Notes: generated from the letters alone by a model not told the origin. Shown: positions 45,659-53,706, counted from the stretch's first letter. The stretch is DNA of 64,000 nt from Thiomicrospira sp. WB1 (GCF_001507535.1 NZ_LQBN01000003.1:248001-312000), one strand, 5' to 3'. Numbers and translations are program-made.

Positions 45659-47593
45659 TTAGGCTCCTAAGTGTTTTGCAATTTCATCGTAAGCATCATT
45701 GAATAGTCCTTCAGAGTCTTGTTGAACCTGTGATAAATCTGCCCAACCAGTCATTCTCTCAACATGCATTTTTTGATGACCACAGTTCTTCGCTAGTTGA
45801 GTAAGTATTTTTGAACTATTCAAGTTTGCAGTCAAAAATAAGCTATTCTTTAAAGCAAACTGAGAGAACATTTCTCCAACCATCGCCTCATAAGCAATAT
45901 CTAGCGATCCTTCTGGGGTGTCTAGTAGCATTGTTACATTTTCATCCTCTTTGGTTGCAAACTGAATTAAACTCATTTTAAGTGCTATGTCGATGAAGAA
46001 CCGTTGGCTTTCTGAAAGTTCATGTTTAGCAGCCCTAGCTGAGCCTCCTATAAATAAAGATAGAGGAGGTTTTTTGTGGTTAGGTTTTTTGTTGGGTGAC
46101 ATGTCCATGTTGATTTCAACCTCAACACCTATGAATTTTTGGGCTAATTTTTTAAATAAAGGAACAAATTTATTTTCAATGGTCAGATATTGGTCTGCAA
46201 GCAGCTTGAAGCCTTCAGCATAACTTTTATCAATTTTTGCTTTTTCTTCTATGTATTTCCTTTTGGTTTTCTCTAGAGCATCAATATGAGAATTTTTTTT
46301 AATTGTATTTTCATGCTCTTCAATGGAAAAACCTTCTGGAACAAGTTGATGCAATTCTGATTGTAGTTGTTCTTTTGATGTTATTTGTGCTGTAATTCTG
46401 TTGTTTAAATTTGAGCACTTTTCTTCAATTTTTACTATTTCGGCTTGAGCCTCTTGAATTTCTAAATCTGCTTTAGTGAGTTCACTTGTTAAACCCTCGT
46501 TAAGCTCATTCTTTTCAATGTAAGTGTTACATACTGGACAGCACTCGCTATCAGTTAATTTTCTTATATTTTTAATAGATTCTTCGCTTGTTGAGCCGCA
46601 TGAAAAACAACTTTGGTCGATTATGGATTGTTCGACTTTTTTATAAAATTTTGTTTGCAATGTTCTAGAAGAGAAGTTTTTAAATAAATTTCTGAATTTT
46701 ATTTCTTTATCAAATTTATTTTGTACTTCTTGTGCTAGTAAAGACTCTTCATCCCTTTTTTGCCTTTCCAAAAGCTCAATTTCGTCCTGAATTGAGTCAA
46801 TTTCTTCTTGTAATTCTTGAGCTTTTTCCATGTCAAGGATGCCGATATCGATATCTTTTAGGGATTCACTGATTGCTTTTTTTGCTTGAGAAATGGCCCA
46901 TTGCGTGTTCCTGATATGAGAAGCTATTCGTTCTGACTCGAATTTGTCAGCGTTCGTTTTGTCTGCAATAGACGGATCTAACCCGATACAACTAAATAGA
47001 GCATATTCCAAAGCATGAGAGTCCCAAAATAATAAATGGTGGTTTTCGTCAAAAGACATTACATCTTGAATAAGAAAGGCAAAACGATGAAAGGATTTAA
47101 GATTTGTGTGGAGTGCAATGTACTTTTCAAAAATATCTGTTTTAACGTCTGTGCTATCAGTAGCGTTGTCTTGGTACAAATCTTTATTACCATTGCTTAT
47201 ATCGATTATGTTTAAGCTTAATATCTCTCCTGCTTCGGAAATTTTTCTCTTGATAGAATATTGATAGACTTCTATTGTGAACTTTAAGGAAATCGACGAT
47301 TCTCCATTAAAGTCTGAACGGCCTGAAAAATAATTTCTAGCAATTTTTCTTCCTTCTTTTTCCCTTTTATCAGGAGCTGTTAGATCTGTACTTTGTCCTC
47401 TCAAAAATCCGCAGAAACCGTAAATAATTGAAGTTAAAAAGGTCGATTTTCCCAAACCATTAGCGCCTGTTAGGCAATATACATCTTTTGAAATGTCCAG
47501 GCTGATTTTGCCATCCACTTTTTTATAAATAGAAAAACCATCAAGCTCTACGTATGTAAGCTTGGGGAGCCTTATTTTGTTTAAATCTTCCAT
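45659..47593 (-). CDS. SMC/Rad50-like ABC ATPase
   Basis: A 644-residue ATPase with split nucleotide-binding halves around a coiled coil. Walker A is GANGLGKST at residues 43-51; the signature is LSESQ at 527-531, and Walker B with D-loop is LLDTPEGSLD at 556-565. The usual catalytic Glu after the Walker B Asp is Thr559, with a Glu at 561 instead. At the tip, C329/C332 and C352/C355 form two CxxC pairs likely to hold zinc. Such ATPases sense DNA ends or structure and control partner nucleases. It is the first gene of the cargo operon. Confidence 0.85.
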   Translation of the reverse strand: MEDLNKIRLPKLTYVELDGFSIYKKVDGKISLDISKDVYCLTGANGLGKSTFLTSIIYGFCGFLRGQSTDLTAPDKREKEGRKIARNYFSGRSDFNGESSISLKFTIEVYQYSIKRKISEAGEILSLNIIDISNGNKDLYQDNATDSTDVKTDIFEKYIALHTNLKSFHRFAFLIQDVMSFDENHHLLFWDSHALEYALFSCIGLDPSIADKTNADKFESERIASHIRNTQWAISQAKKAISESLKDIDIGILDMEKAQELQEEIDSIQDEIELLERQKRDEESLLAQEVQNKFDKEIKFRNLFKNFSSRTLQTKFYKKVEQSIIDQSCFSCGSTSEESIKNIRKLTDSECCPVCNTYIEKNELNEGLTSELTKADLEIQEAQAEIVKIEEKCSNLNNRITAQITSKEQLQSELHQLVPEGFSIEEHENTIKKNSHIDALEKTKRKYIEEKAKIDKSYAEGFKLLADQYLTIENKFVPLFKKLAQKFIGVEVEINMDMSPNKKPNHKKPPLSLFIGGSARAAKHELSESQRFFIDIALKMSLIQFATKEDENVTMLLDTPEGSLDIAYEAMVGEMFSQFALKNSLFLTANLNSSKILTQLAKNCGHQKMHVERMTGWADLSQVQQDSEGLFNDAYDEIAKHLGA

Positions 47594-47680
47594 TAGTCAC
47601 TCGAATATTTGTCTAGTTATTTTTCGCTTAATTAAAAAATTCGATATTAGCATAGTTATAAAATGATAGGGGAATTTTAC
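47594..47680 (-). promoter_or_regulatory. AT-rich promoter region of the cargo operon
   Basis: An 87-bp AT-rich spacer between tnsE and the ATPase gene. It holds TATAAC- and TAATAT-like hexamers on the minus strand but no clear spacing, so only a promoter region is claimed. Confidence 0.4.
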
Positions 47681-49351
47681 TTAAGTTAGCTCTAGTGTTT
47701 TTGATTCAAGGCAATTTACTAGTTTCGTTACAGAATTCCAAGTATGCAAAACTCGTTTCAATGCAATGTTTGTTCCATCTACTGCTTTACCATTAGCCCC
47801 TACCCAAACCCCTTTTAGTCTTGAGAGATTACGAAGAATTAAGCTAAGAGTTTCTTCGTTTATTGGTTCTTTATGCTTTAGTAAGCCGACGGCGCACTCT
47901 CCTTTGTGTCGCTGCTCAATATCGACCCAGCAGTAGTGTTTGTTGTTGCGCTCAATGTCGATGACGATGACCGTTCTCTTGGTATGGCTTGAAGACTCAA
48001 GGTAGGCCCATTGTCTTTTGCCTTCTGGGCCGGATAATGGCATATGGTCAACCGTTCGTATGCCGATTTTCATTCCTTCTTCGGACAGTAGGTTTACAGC
48101 TTCGGTCAGCATTTCAAGATCGGCTCCGACGCCTTTCTTTCTTTTGATTTTGGCCTGTTGGTTTGTGGAGTCTTGGCTGTAGTCGCCTTGCCCAGTTCCA
48201 AACCCGGTCGGGCTGGGTGTTTTGGGTTGGTTGGGAACGGATTTGTATTCGTTGTATTCTTTGCTGTCCGGCTTAATGATTTCCTTGTCTTCCAGGAAGT
48301 CGAATTGCGATGACTGATTCAGGATATTGGTGATCGGGAAGTTTTTGTTCGTTTCGGCCTCGCTGTTAAGCGCTCCCTTGTTTCCGTTTTTCTTGTCGTT
48401 TTTTCCCCTTTGGTAGGGCTTTTTTTCTCCCGGAGGAATGTCTTTTTCCGGATCTGCCTGTGAGGCGTTGTTGTCACGGTTGGCTTGAAGTTCCGAGAAC
48501 GGGAAAGGGTGTGAGCATTTTTGAAGCTGTAGCACCAGGTATCTGGGGTGGTCTTTCGTTCCCGTTTGGATGCCTTTTGCGATCCAGCGAGTGTTGCCGA
48601 TAAAAGGCATTCCGCAGTTGAACAGGCCCGATTCTTCCGTGTCCATGTAGCGTAACAGACTATTGTGAATCTCCTGCACGCCTTCTCGGGCCGTTTCGTC
48701 GAAAAGGATACGACCGATCGTCCAGGCATCTTTTGTTTCAAACTTTTGTCTGAGGTGAACGATCGCACGATCGTTTTCTTCGTCGTAGCCGCATTTTTTT
48801 GGGTTGACGATTTGATCGACGGCAAAGCTATATTCGCCCCAAAAAGCGCTGTGGGAAAGGTCTGTCGAATTGCAGTAATATAATCGAGCGATTTCGGAAG
48901 CCGGGATGATAATGCCGTAAGGATCGTCGTTGTATTCGATGGCGAGGCATTTGGAGTTGGCCGCTTCTCGCGGAATTTTTAGACTATGGGGTTTAATTGC
49001 ATACCTGCCGTCATCAATCTTCTCCCAGGCGGCGATGGTCCGGGTCGTTTCCGGTGAGATATGGATGCCGGGGAGTGTGAATTTTTTTATTTTGGAGGGA
49101 GTTCCGGTCGTCAATCTGCCGTCAACCCAATAGGTTCCTATTTTTAGAATAGGGAGCTGCCCGGTACCGACTTCAATTGTTTTATCTATGAGCTGGTCGC
49201 CCTGTTTTGAGCGAATGAACAACTCTATCGTGGGTTCCGAAGATACGTTGGGGTTTCTTTTGACCCTTCCGTGCCAGACGATTGACCAGCCTCCCTTGGG
49301 GAACTCTTTAATCGGAGGGATGTCTGCTTGGTATCCGTATCTCAAACCCAC
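47681..49351 (-). CDS. tnsE: TnsE-like target-selection protein
   Basis: A 556-residue protein, close to the 538 of Tn7 TnsE. I recognise it by its overall pattern: an N-terminal beta-rich part, a segment like ASEIARLYYCNSTDLS matching the LARSLFL region of TnsE, a low-complexity Gln/Asn/Lys-rich middle (about 300-400), and a C-terminal domain with IRTVDHMPLSGPEGKRQW. TnsE steers Tn7 into replicating DNA, especially conjugating plasmids. Unusually it lies at the far end, apart from tnsABC and in reverse orientation. The start is GTG at 49351, or TTG at 49345. Similarity is modest, so a profile search is needed. Confidence 0.72.
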   Translation of the reverse strand: MGLRYGYQADIPPIKEFPKGGWSIVWHGRVKRNPNVSSEPTIELFIRSKQGDQLIDKTIEVGTGQLPILKIGTYWVDGRLTTGTPSKIKKFTLPGIHISPETTRTIAAWEKIDDGRYAIKPHSLKIPREAANSKCLAIEYNDDPYGIIIPASEIARLYYCNSTDLSHSAFWGEYSFAVDQIVNPKKCGYDEENDRAIVHLRQKFETKDAWTIGRILFDETAREGVQEIHNSLLRYMDTEESGLFNCGMPFIGNTRWIAKGIQTGTKDHPRYLVLQLQKCSHPFPFSELQANRDNNASQADPEKDIPPGEKKPYQRGKNDKKNGNKGALNSEAETNKNFPITNILNQSSQFDFLEDKEIIKPDSKEYNEYKSVPNQPKTPSPTGFGTGQGDYSQDSTNQQAKIKRKKGVGADLEMLTEAVNLLSEEGMKIGIRTVDHMPLSGPEGKRQWAYLESSSHTKRTVIVIDIERNNKHYCWVDIEQRHKGECAVGLLKHKEPINEETLSLILRNLSRLKGVWVGANGKAVDGTNIALKRVLHTWNSVTKLVNCLESKTLELT

Positions 49352-49354
49352 TCC

Positions 49355-49412
49355 CGGTACAAATTACCTTTGTTCAATCCAAAATAGCGATGTTCAGTCC
49401 AAATTAGTGTTG
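49355..49412 (-). promoter_or_regulatory. Right-end TnsB-type binding sites
   Basis: Three 18-base units (49395-49412, 49375-49392, 49355-49372) repeat at an exact 20-bp step with the same CA-N7-TTTGG/TACTG pattern as the left end. This compact arrangement resembles the right end of Tn7, yet here it faces tnsE and lipA rather than tnsA. The tnsE start codon is four bases from the innermost site. Confidence 0.75.
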
Positions 49413-49421
49413 TAACTCACA
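49395..49421 (-). repeat. Right terminal inverted repeat
   Basis: Read on the minus strand it starts TGTGAGTTACAACAC and continues to ...TTTGGACTG; 22 of 27 bases match the left end. Its first 18 bases also encode the last five LipA residues and the stop codon. Confidence 0.92.
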
Positions 49422-50417
49422 GCTGTGCGCCGCACGTGCCTGTCGATCAGCATGGTAGGACGATCGCACCATCGGCCCTGAGGCAACGTGGGTAAAGCCC
49501 ATTTCATAGCCTTTTTCTTCAATGGTGGCGAACTCCTCCGGCGTCCAATAGCGAGCCACCGGCAGGTGATAATCCGAAGGCTGCAGGTACTGGCCCACCG
49601 TCAACATCTCTACATTGTGCGCGCGCAAATCCTGCATGACCTCAAGCAGTTCTTCCATGGTTTCCCCCAAACCGACCATTAGGCCGGATTTGGTCATGCA
49701 ATCGGGGGCGCGGCGCTTAAATTCCTCAAGCAGGGTCAGCGAAGCTTGATAGTTGGCCCCAGGGCGAGCTTCTTCATAGAGTCTGGGGACGGTTTCCAGA
49801 TTATGGTTCATCACATCTGGCGGGCAGTTCTGCAGAGTTTCCAATGCAACGGTCAGGCGACCGCGGAAATCCGGTACCAGGGTTTCAATGGTGATGTCCG
49901 GGCTGCTATGGCGAATGGCGTCAATACAGGATTGGAAATGTTTGGCACCGCCGTCGCGTAAATCATCCCGGTCCACGGAGGTGATCACCACATGCGACAG
50001 CCCCATGGCTTGAATGGTGTCGGCGAGGTGTTGCGGTTCCTCTTGATCGAGCGCCTGGGGGCGTCCATGGGCGACGTCGCAAAAAGGGCATTTGCGCGTG
50101 CAGATCTGGCCCATGATCATAAACGTGGCCGTGCCATGGCCGAAGCATTCGCCCAGATTCGGGCACGATGCCTCTTCGCAGACGGTGTTGAGCTTTTGTT
50201 CTCTCAGGATCGCTTTGAGTTCTTTGACTTTGCCAATGTGTCGGGCCGGTGGCAGCTTGGCTTTGATCCAACGGGGTTTTTTGAGCTTGGGTTGACTGGG
50301 GTCGGGCTTATGACGCAACGATTTGGTTTTGTATTCCCCCTTGCTCATCGCCTGGTTGCGTGCTTTAAGTCCGGCGACCGCGTCGAGAGAAATTTCCTGA
50401 TAGTTGGGAGCACTCAT
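49404..50417 (-). CDS. lipA: Lipoyl synthase, C-terminus supplied by the transposon
   Basis: A 337-residue radical-SAM enzyme that inserts two sulfurs into octanoylated proteins to make lipoate. The auxiliary cluster Cys are in [12 protein letters not shown] and the radical-SAM Cys in CTRKCPFC. The stretch ending MVRSSYHAD is the normal LipA tail. The final residues CELQH and the stop TAA come from the right end of the Tn7-like element. Joining the flanks without it gives a tail ending RAAHSA and a TAA stop, so the protein grew by four residues and is likely still active. lipB lies upstream on the same strand. Confidence 0.95.
   Translation of the reverse strand: MSAPNYQEISLDAVAGLKARNQAMSKGEYKTKSLRHKPDPSQPKLKKPRWIKAKLPPARHIGKVKELKAILREQKLNTVCEEASCPNLGECFGHGTATFMIMGQICTRKCPFCDVAHGRPQALDQEEPQHLADTIQAMGLSHVVITSVDRDDLRDGGAKHFQSCIDAIRHSSPDITIETLVPDFRGRLTVALETLQNCPPDVMNHNLETVPRLYEEARPGANYQASLTLLEEFKRRAPDCMTKSGLMVGLGETMEELLEVMQDLRAHNVEMLTVGQYLQPSDYHLPVARYWTPEEFATIEEKGYEMGFTHVASGPMVRSSYHADRQARAAHSCELQH
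49422..49426. repeat. Target-site duplication, right copy (GCTGT)
   Basis: Directly follows the right transposon end and matches 38016-38020. Confidence 0.93.
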
Positions 50418-50495
50418 AAAGGCCTGTTTGTTTTGTTCATAAAAGATGGATTATAGGCGATGGTTCTCGCTTTGGAAACCATTGTCCGGTCTGAA

Positions 50496-51128
50496 TCAGA
50501 GCGATCTAAACGCCTGAACGAATGCCTGGGCCAGTTGTCGGCTTGCCTCCTCCAGTGAGGGCAAAGGGGTGTTGTGCAGGCAGTCTCGAACCTGTGTGAC
50601 GCTGGTCTGATGCAATCCGCAGGGGGTGATGGCATGAAATGGAGTCAGATCCATGTCATAGTTCAGGGCCCAGCCGTGATAGGTTCGGCCACGGCGGACC
50701 TTCAGGCCTAATGAGGCAATTTTGGCGTTGTGAACGTAGACGCCGGGTGCGTTTGGGCGCGTATGAGCGTCGATTCCGTGTTGCGCTAGAAACTCAATCA
50801 GGATGGATTCCATTACGCTGACCAGCGCCCGGACACCGAGTTGATGGCGCTTCAAGTCCAGTAGCAGATAGCCAATGATCTGGCCCGGTCCATGGTAGGT
50901 GATTTGGCCTCCCCGGTCGGTGTCGACAATGGGGATGCCGCTGTCGTAGGCGGCGGGTAAAACAAAGCGGGCATCGCCATTAAGTCCCTGGGTATAAACC
51001 GGCGGGTGCGAAACCAGCCAGAGCTCATCCGGTGTCTCTGCCGTGCGCTCATCGGTGAAACGCCGCATGGCTTGCCAGGTCTCGAGGTAGGGCTGCTCGC
51101 CTTGGTAACGAATTTGGAGGGTCGACAT
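50496..51128 (-). CDS. lipB: Octanoyl-ACP:protein octanoyltransferase LipB
   Basis: A 210-residue enzyme that transfers octanoyl from acyl carrier protein to lipoyl domains, the step before LipA. The family motifs are GGQITYHGPGQIIGYLL and the acyl-binding Cys in ITPCGLHQTSVTQ, with the Lys of NAKIASLGLKV. It starts three bases after the end of the ybeD-like gene and precedes lipA by 78 bp, giving the usual ybeD-lipB-lipA order. Confidence 0.96.
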   Translation of the reverse strand: MSTLQIRYQGEQPYLETWQAMRRFTDERTAETPDELWLVSHPPVYTQGLNGDARFVLPAAYDSGIPIVDTDRGGQITYHGPGQIIGYLLLDLKRHQLGVRALVSVMESILIEFLAQHGIDAHTRPNAPGVYVHNAKIASLGLKVRRGRTYHGWALNYDMDLTPFHAITPCGLHQTSVTQVRDCLHNTPLPSLEEASRQLAQAFVQAFRSL

Positions 51129-51131
51129 GGC

Positions 51132-51407
51132 TTAGAGCATCATCAGGATTTCGGGGTGATCCTTGAGCTCGGCGTAAATATTGTGCAGCTGTTCCATACT
51201 GGTGGCATGAAAGGTGACGTTGACCGAGACAAACCGGCCCTTGCTGGAATGTTTGAGTTCCACATTGTCCTGCGGGGTATCCGGTGCGTATTTACGAGTA
51301 ATGGTCAGCACGGTGGTTTCCAATGTCTCTGACTGGCGTCCCATCGCTTTGAGGCGGTAATCGCAGGGGAAATCGATCAGGTTTTCGGTATGTAAATCTC
51401 GTGTCAT
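51132..51407 (-). CDS. YbeD/DUF493 family protein
   Basis: A 91-residue small cytoplasmic protein with the ferredoxin-like (ACT-like) fold pattern of YbeD: PCDYRLKAMG near the start and a VTFHATSMEQLHNIYAELK segment near the C-terminus. The family lies next to lipB widely, hinting at a role around lipoylation, but no reaction is known. It begins six bases after the aminotransferase gene stop and is translated in the same operon. Confidence 0.92.
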   Translation of the reverse strand: MTRDLHTENLIDFPCDYRLKAMGRQSETLETTVLTITRKYAPDTPQDNVELKHSSKGRFVSVNVTFHATSMEQLHNIYAELKDHPEILMML

Positions 51408-51413
51408 ATGCGT

Positions 51414-52295
51414 TCAATCCGTCAACGAAGTGGGCCAGGCCTGTTTGATTTGTTCAAAGCGGGTGTTGAGCTTTTGCCAGATCGGCCCCGGTTGGCCGTT
51501 GCCGACTGGCTGATGGTTGAGTTGCGTGACGGGCAAAGCGTTTTTGGTGGAACTGGTCAGCCAGATTTCATCGGCGTCATCAAGATCCCGGCGTGTCAGG
51601 AGCTGTTCGCAAACGCGCAAGTCACAGGCCTGAGCCAGTTCGATGACCACCTGGCGGGTCACCCCTGCAAGCAAGTGATCAGACAAAGGAGGCGTGCTGA
51701 CCTGGTCACCGGCCACCACAAAAACATTGCTTGCGGTGCCTTCGGTGATCAAACCGTCTTCCCGATACAGAATGGCGTCATCCGCCCCTTGATCTTGGGC
51801 CTGCAGTTTCAAAAGAATGTTCGGCAAAAGGGTAATGGCTTTGATATTGCAGTGCTGCCAGCGATCATCCGGCAAGGTCACCACTGAGAGCCCACCCGCC
51901 AACCACTCTGAGTTCACTGACTTGAGTTCACTGGCGTAGGCATACAAAGTGGGGGACAAATCCGGATCCGGGAGGTGGTCACGCCGCATTTGGGTGCCGC
52001 GTGTGACCTGCAGGTAGACCACCTGGTTGGGCCAGGGGTGGTAGCTGATTAATTTGGTCAGCATGGCCTGCCATTGCTCTGCATCCATCGGATTTAAAAT
52101 CCGACTTTGATCCAGGCTTTGGCTCAATCGGTTCAGGTGCGCCTCAAGCTTGAAAGGGGTGCCGTTAAACACCGGGATGACTTCGTAGACCCCGTCCCCG
52201 AACAGAAAGCCACGATCCTGGGGGGAGACGCGGCACTTTTCCAGTGGCAGAAAGTCGCCATTCAAGTATGCAAACTGCCCGCTGGATTTTGCCAT
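51414..52295 (-). CDS. D-amino acid aminotransferase-like (class IV)
   Basis: A 293-residue PLP-dependent enzyme of fold type IV. Conserved elements include GFLFGDGVYEVIPVFNG near the N-terminus, LPNILLKLQAQDQGADDAI containing the PLP Lys, and EGTASNVFVV. This pattern fits D-amino acid aminotransferase, which makes D-alanine or D-glutamate for peptidoglycan; aminodeoxychorismate lyase is the main alternative. Its ATG overlaps the dacA stop by one base (TGATG). A GTG one codon earlier is also in frame. Confidence 0.85.
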   Translation of the reverse strand: MAKSSGQFAYLNGDFLPLEKCRVSPQDRGFLFGDGVYEVIPVFNGTPFKLEAHLNRLSQSLDQSRILNPMDAEQWQAMLTKLISYHPWPNQVVYLQVTRGTQMRRDHLPDPDLSPTLYAYASELKSVNSEWLAGGLSVVTLPDDRWQHCNIKAITLLPNILLKLQAQDQGADDAILYREDGLITEGTASNVFVVAGDQVSTPPLSDHLLAGVTRQVVIELAQACDLRVCEQLLTRRDLDDADEIWLTSSTKNALPVTQLNHQPVGNGQPGPIWQKLNTRFEQIKQAWPTSLTD

Positions 52296-53500
52296 CACTC
52301 GCCGCCGTTCAACCAGGAAAACAGGCTGGCAAACAACTGTTGGATCTGGTCAAACAGTTTCTTGAAAAAAGAGCCTTCTTCCACATCGGCCAGTGCGACC
52401 AGCGGTCGATCAACGATGGCCTCACCGTTGAACTGAACGGTCAGACGCCCCAGTTCCTGGCCAGCTGTTACCGGTGCGGTTACCTGCTGGTCAATGCGGG
52501 TTTCCACCTGCAGATTCTGGTACTGACCGCGGGGAACCGTAACAAAGACGGGTTTTTCAATCCCCAGCCCAATGGTGTCCAGCTTGCCTTCCCAGACGCG
52601 TGCATCGTCCAGGCGCTGGCCACCTTCATACATGGCATGGGTTTCAAAGAATCGGAAACCGTAGTTAAGCAGTTTTTGGCTTTCGCGCACCCGGGCTTTG
52701 GCACTTTCGGTGCCCAGAATCACGGAGATCAAGCGCATCTGATCGCGCTCGGCCGAAGTCACGAGGCAATAGCCCGCGGCTTCGGTGTAGCCGGTTTTGA
52801 GTCCGTCGACACTTGGGTCTTGCCACAACAGTTTGTTGCGGTTGTACTGGGTAATGCCATTAAAGGTGAATTTCTTCTGGGAATACCAACTGTATTGTTC
52901 CGGAAATTCGGTAATCAGGGCTTTGGTTAGGCGGGCCATGTCGCGCGCACTGGAATAATGTTGGGGATGGGGCAGGCCGGTCGCATTCATAAAATGCGTG
53001 TCGTTCATGCCCAAAGATTTGGCGTATTTGTTCATCAGCTCGGCAAACACCTCTTCGCTGCCTGCGATGTGCTCCGCCAGGGCGACGCTGGCATCATTAC
53101 CGGATTGGATCACCATGCCTTTAATCAGGTTTTGAACACTGACCTGCTTGCCCACCTCGATGAACATTTTTGATCCGGGCATTTTCCATGCCTTGGACGA
53201 AATCGTGACCATGTCGTCAAGCGCAATGTTGCCTTTGTTCAGCTCGTTGAAGACGATATAGCCGGTCATGATTTTGGTCAGGCTGGCCGGTTCGAATTGT
53301 TTGTTTGGGTTTTTGCTGGCAATAATGTGGTCGCTGTGATAATCGATCAATACATAGGCATCCCCTTGGGTGTTTGGTGGCGAAGGCACCACATGAGGGG
53401 TGGGTTTAGGCTGTGGGGATTCGGCCTGGACGGGCAGAATCAAACCGGATAATAATAGCGTCGCAAATGTGACGAACACAGACAGTTTGGGGAATGCCAT
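52295..53500 (-). CDS. dacA: D-alanyl-D-alanine carboxypeptidase (PBP5/6 type)
   Basis: A 401-residue exported penicillin-binding protein that trims the terminal D-Ala of peptidoglycan stem peptides. A signal peptide covers about the first 27 residues (cleavage near VQAES). The active-site motifs are SLTK (PASLTKIMTG), SGN (QSGNDASVA) and KTG (DGLKTGYTEAAG). The C-terminal beta domain ends in an amphipathic helix (KKLFDQIQQLFASLFSWL) for membrane attachment. The in-frame reading extends 20 codons upstream, but the ATG at 53500 gives a proper signal peptide. Confidence 0.95.
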   Translation of the reverse strand: MAFPKLSVFVTFATLLLSGLILPVQAESPQPKPTPHVVPSPPNTQGDAYVLIDYHSDHIIASKNPNKQFEPASLTKIMTGYIVFNELNKGNIALDDMVTISSKAWKMPGSKMFIEVGKQVSVQNLIKGMVIQSGNDASVALAEHIAGSEEVFAELMNKYAKSLGMNDTHFMNATGLPHPQHYSSARDMARLTKALITEFPEQYSWYSQKKFTFNGITQYNRNKLLWQDPSVDGLKTGYTEAAGYCLVTSAERDQMRLISVILGTESAKARVRESQKLLNYGFRFFETHAMYEGGQRLDDARVWEGKLDTIGLGIEKPVFVTVPRGQYQNLQVETRIDQQVTAPVTAGQELGRLTVQFNGEAIVDRPLVALADVEEGSFFKKLFDQIQQLFASLFSWLNGGE

Positions 53501-53665
53501 GGGGTTCTTTTTTCCTGTTCTTAAGGGGTTGGCAGTATGGGCATCTCTGGAAGCCGTCATTGAATGGCGCCGACGGCCAGCTTCTATGATACCGCGCTAT
53601 TTTAGCGAAATTCGATGGGAATACAAAGCCTCGACGCCATCTTCTCCATGGTTCTGTCAGGAACC

Positions 53666-53677
53666 ACCAGGCCTGGT
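53666..53677. repeat. Dispersed palindrome, copy 11
   Basis: The core lies in the 206-bp spacer between rodA and dacA, 30 bp after the rodA stop codon. Confidence 0.9.
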
Positions 53678-53706
53678 GATTTTTGCAGGGATGGAGGTCT
53701 GTTGGA

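Larger units (their letters stand above)
38021..49421. mobile_element. Complete Tn7-like transposon (11,401 bp)
   Basis: Bounded by TGTGA-starting imperfect inverted repeats (22 of 27 bases identical) and GCTGT duplications. It contains tnsA, tnsB, tnsC and tniQ reading rightward, a methyltransferase gene, and on the opposite strand a nuclease, a middle protein, an SMC-like ATPase and a tnsE-like gene. None of the host ACCAGGCCTGGT palindromes is inside. The cargo is clearly richer in A+T than the flanking genome. No CRISPR array or cas gene is present, so it is not a CRISPR-associated transposon. All transposition genes are open, so it may be active. Confidence 0.93.

Noticed and set aside
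42714-47593. Assignment of the cargo to Lamassu, Septu, Gabija or Wadjet by name
   Set aside because: The SMC-like ATPase fits several systems, but the middle protein is unrecognised, there is no HNH or UvrD-like partner, and the methyltransferase is not part of their usual layouts. Without a profile search a name would be a guess.
38021-49421. CRISPR-associated transposon
   Set aside because: The TnsC and TniQ sizes fit such elements, but no cas gene and no direct-repeat array was seen anywhere in the element.
52244-52930. A 228-codon plus-strand reading over dacA
   Set aside because: dacA on the other strand has all three active-site motifs; this reading has none of its own.
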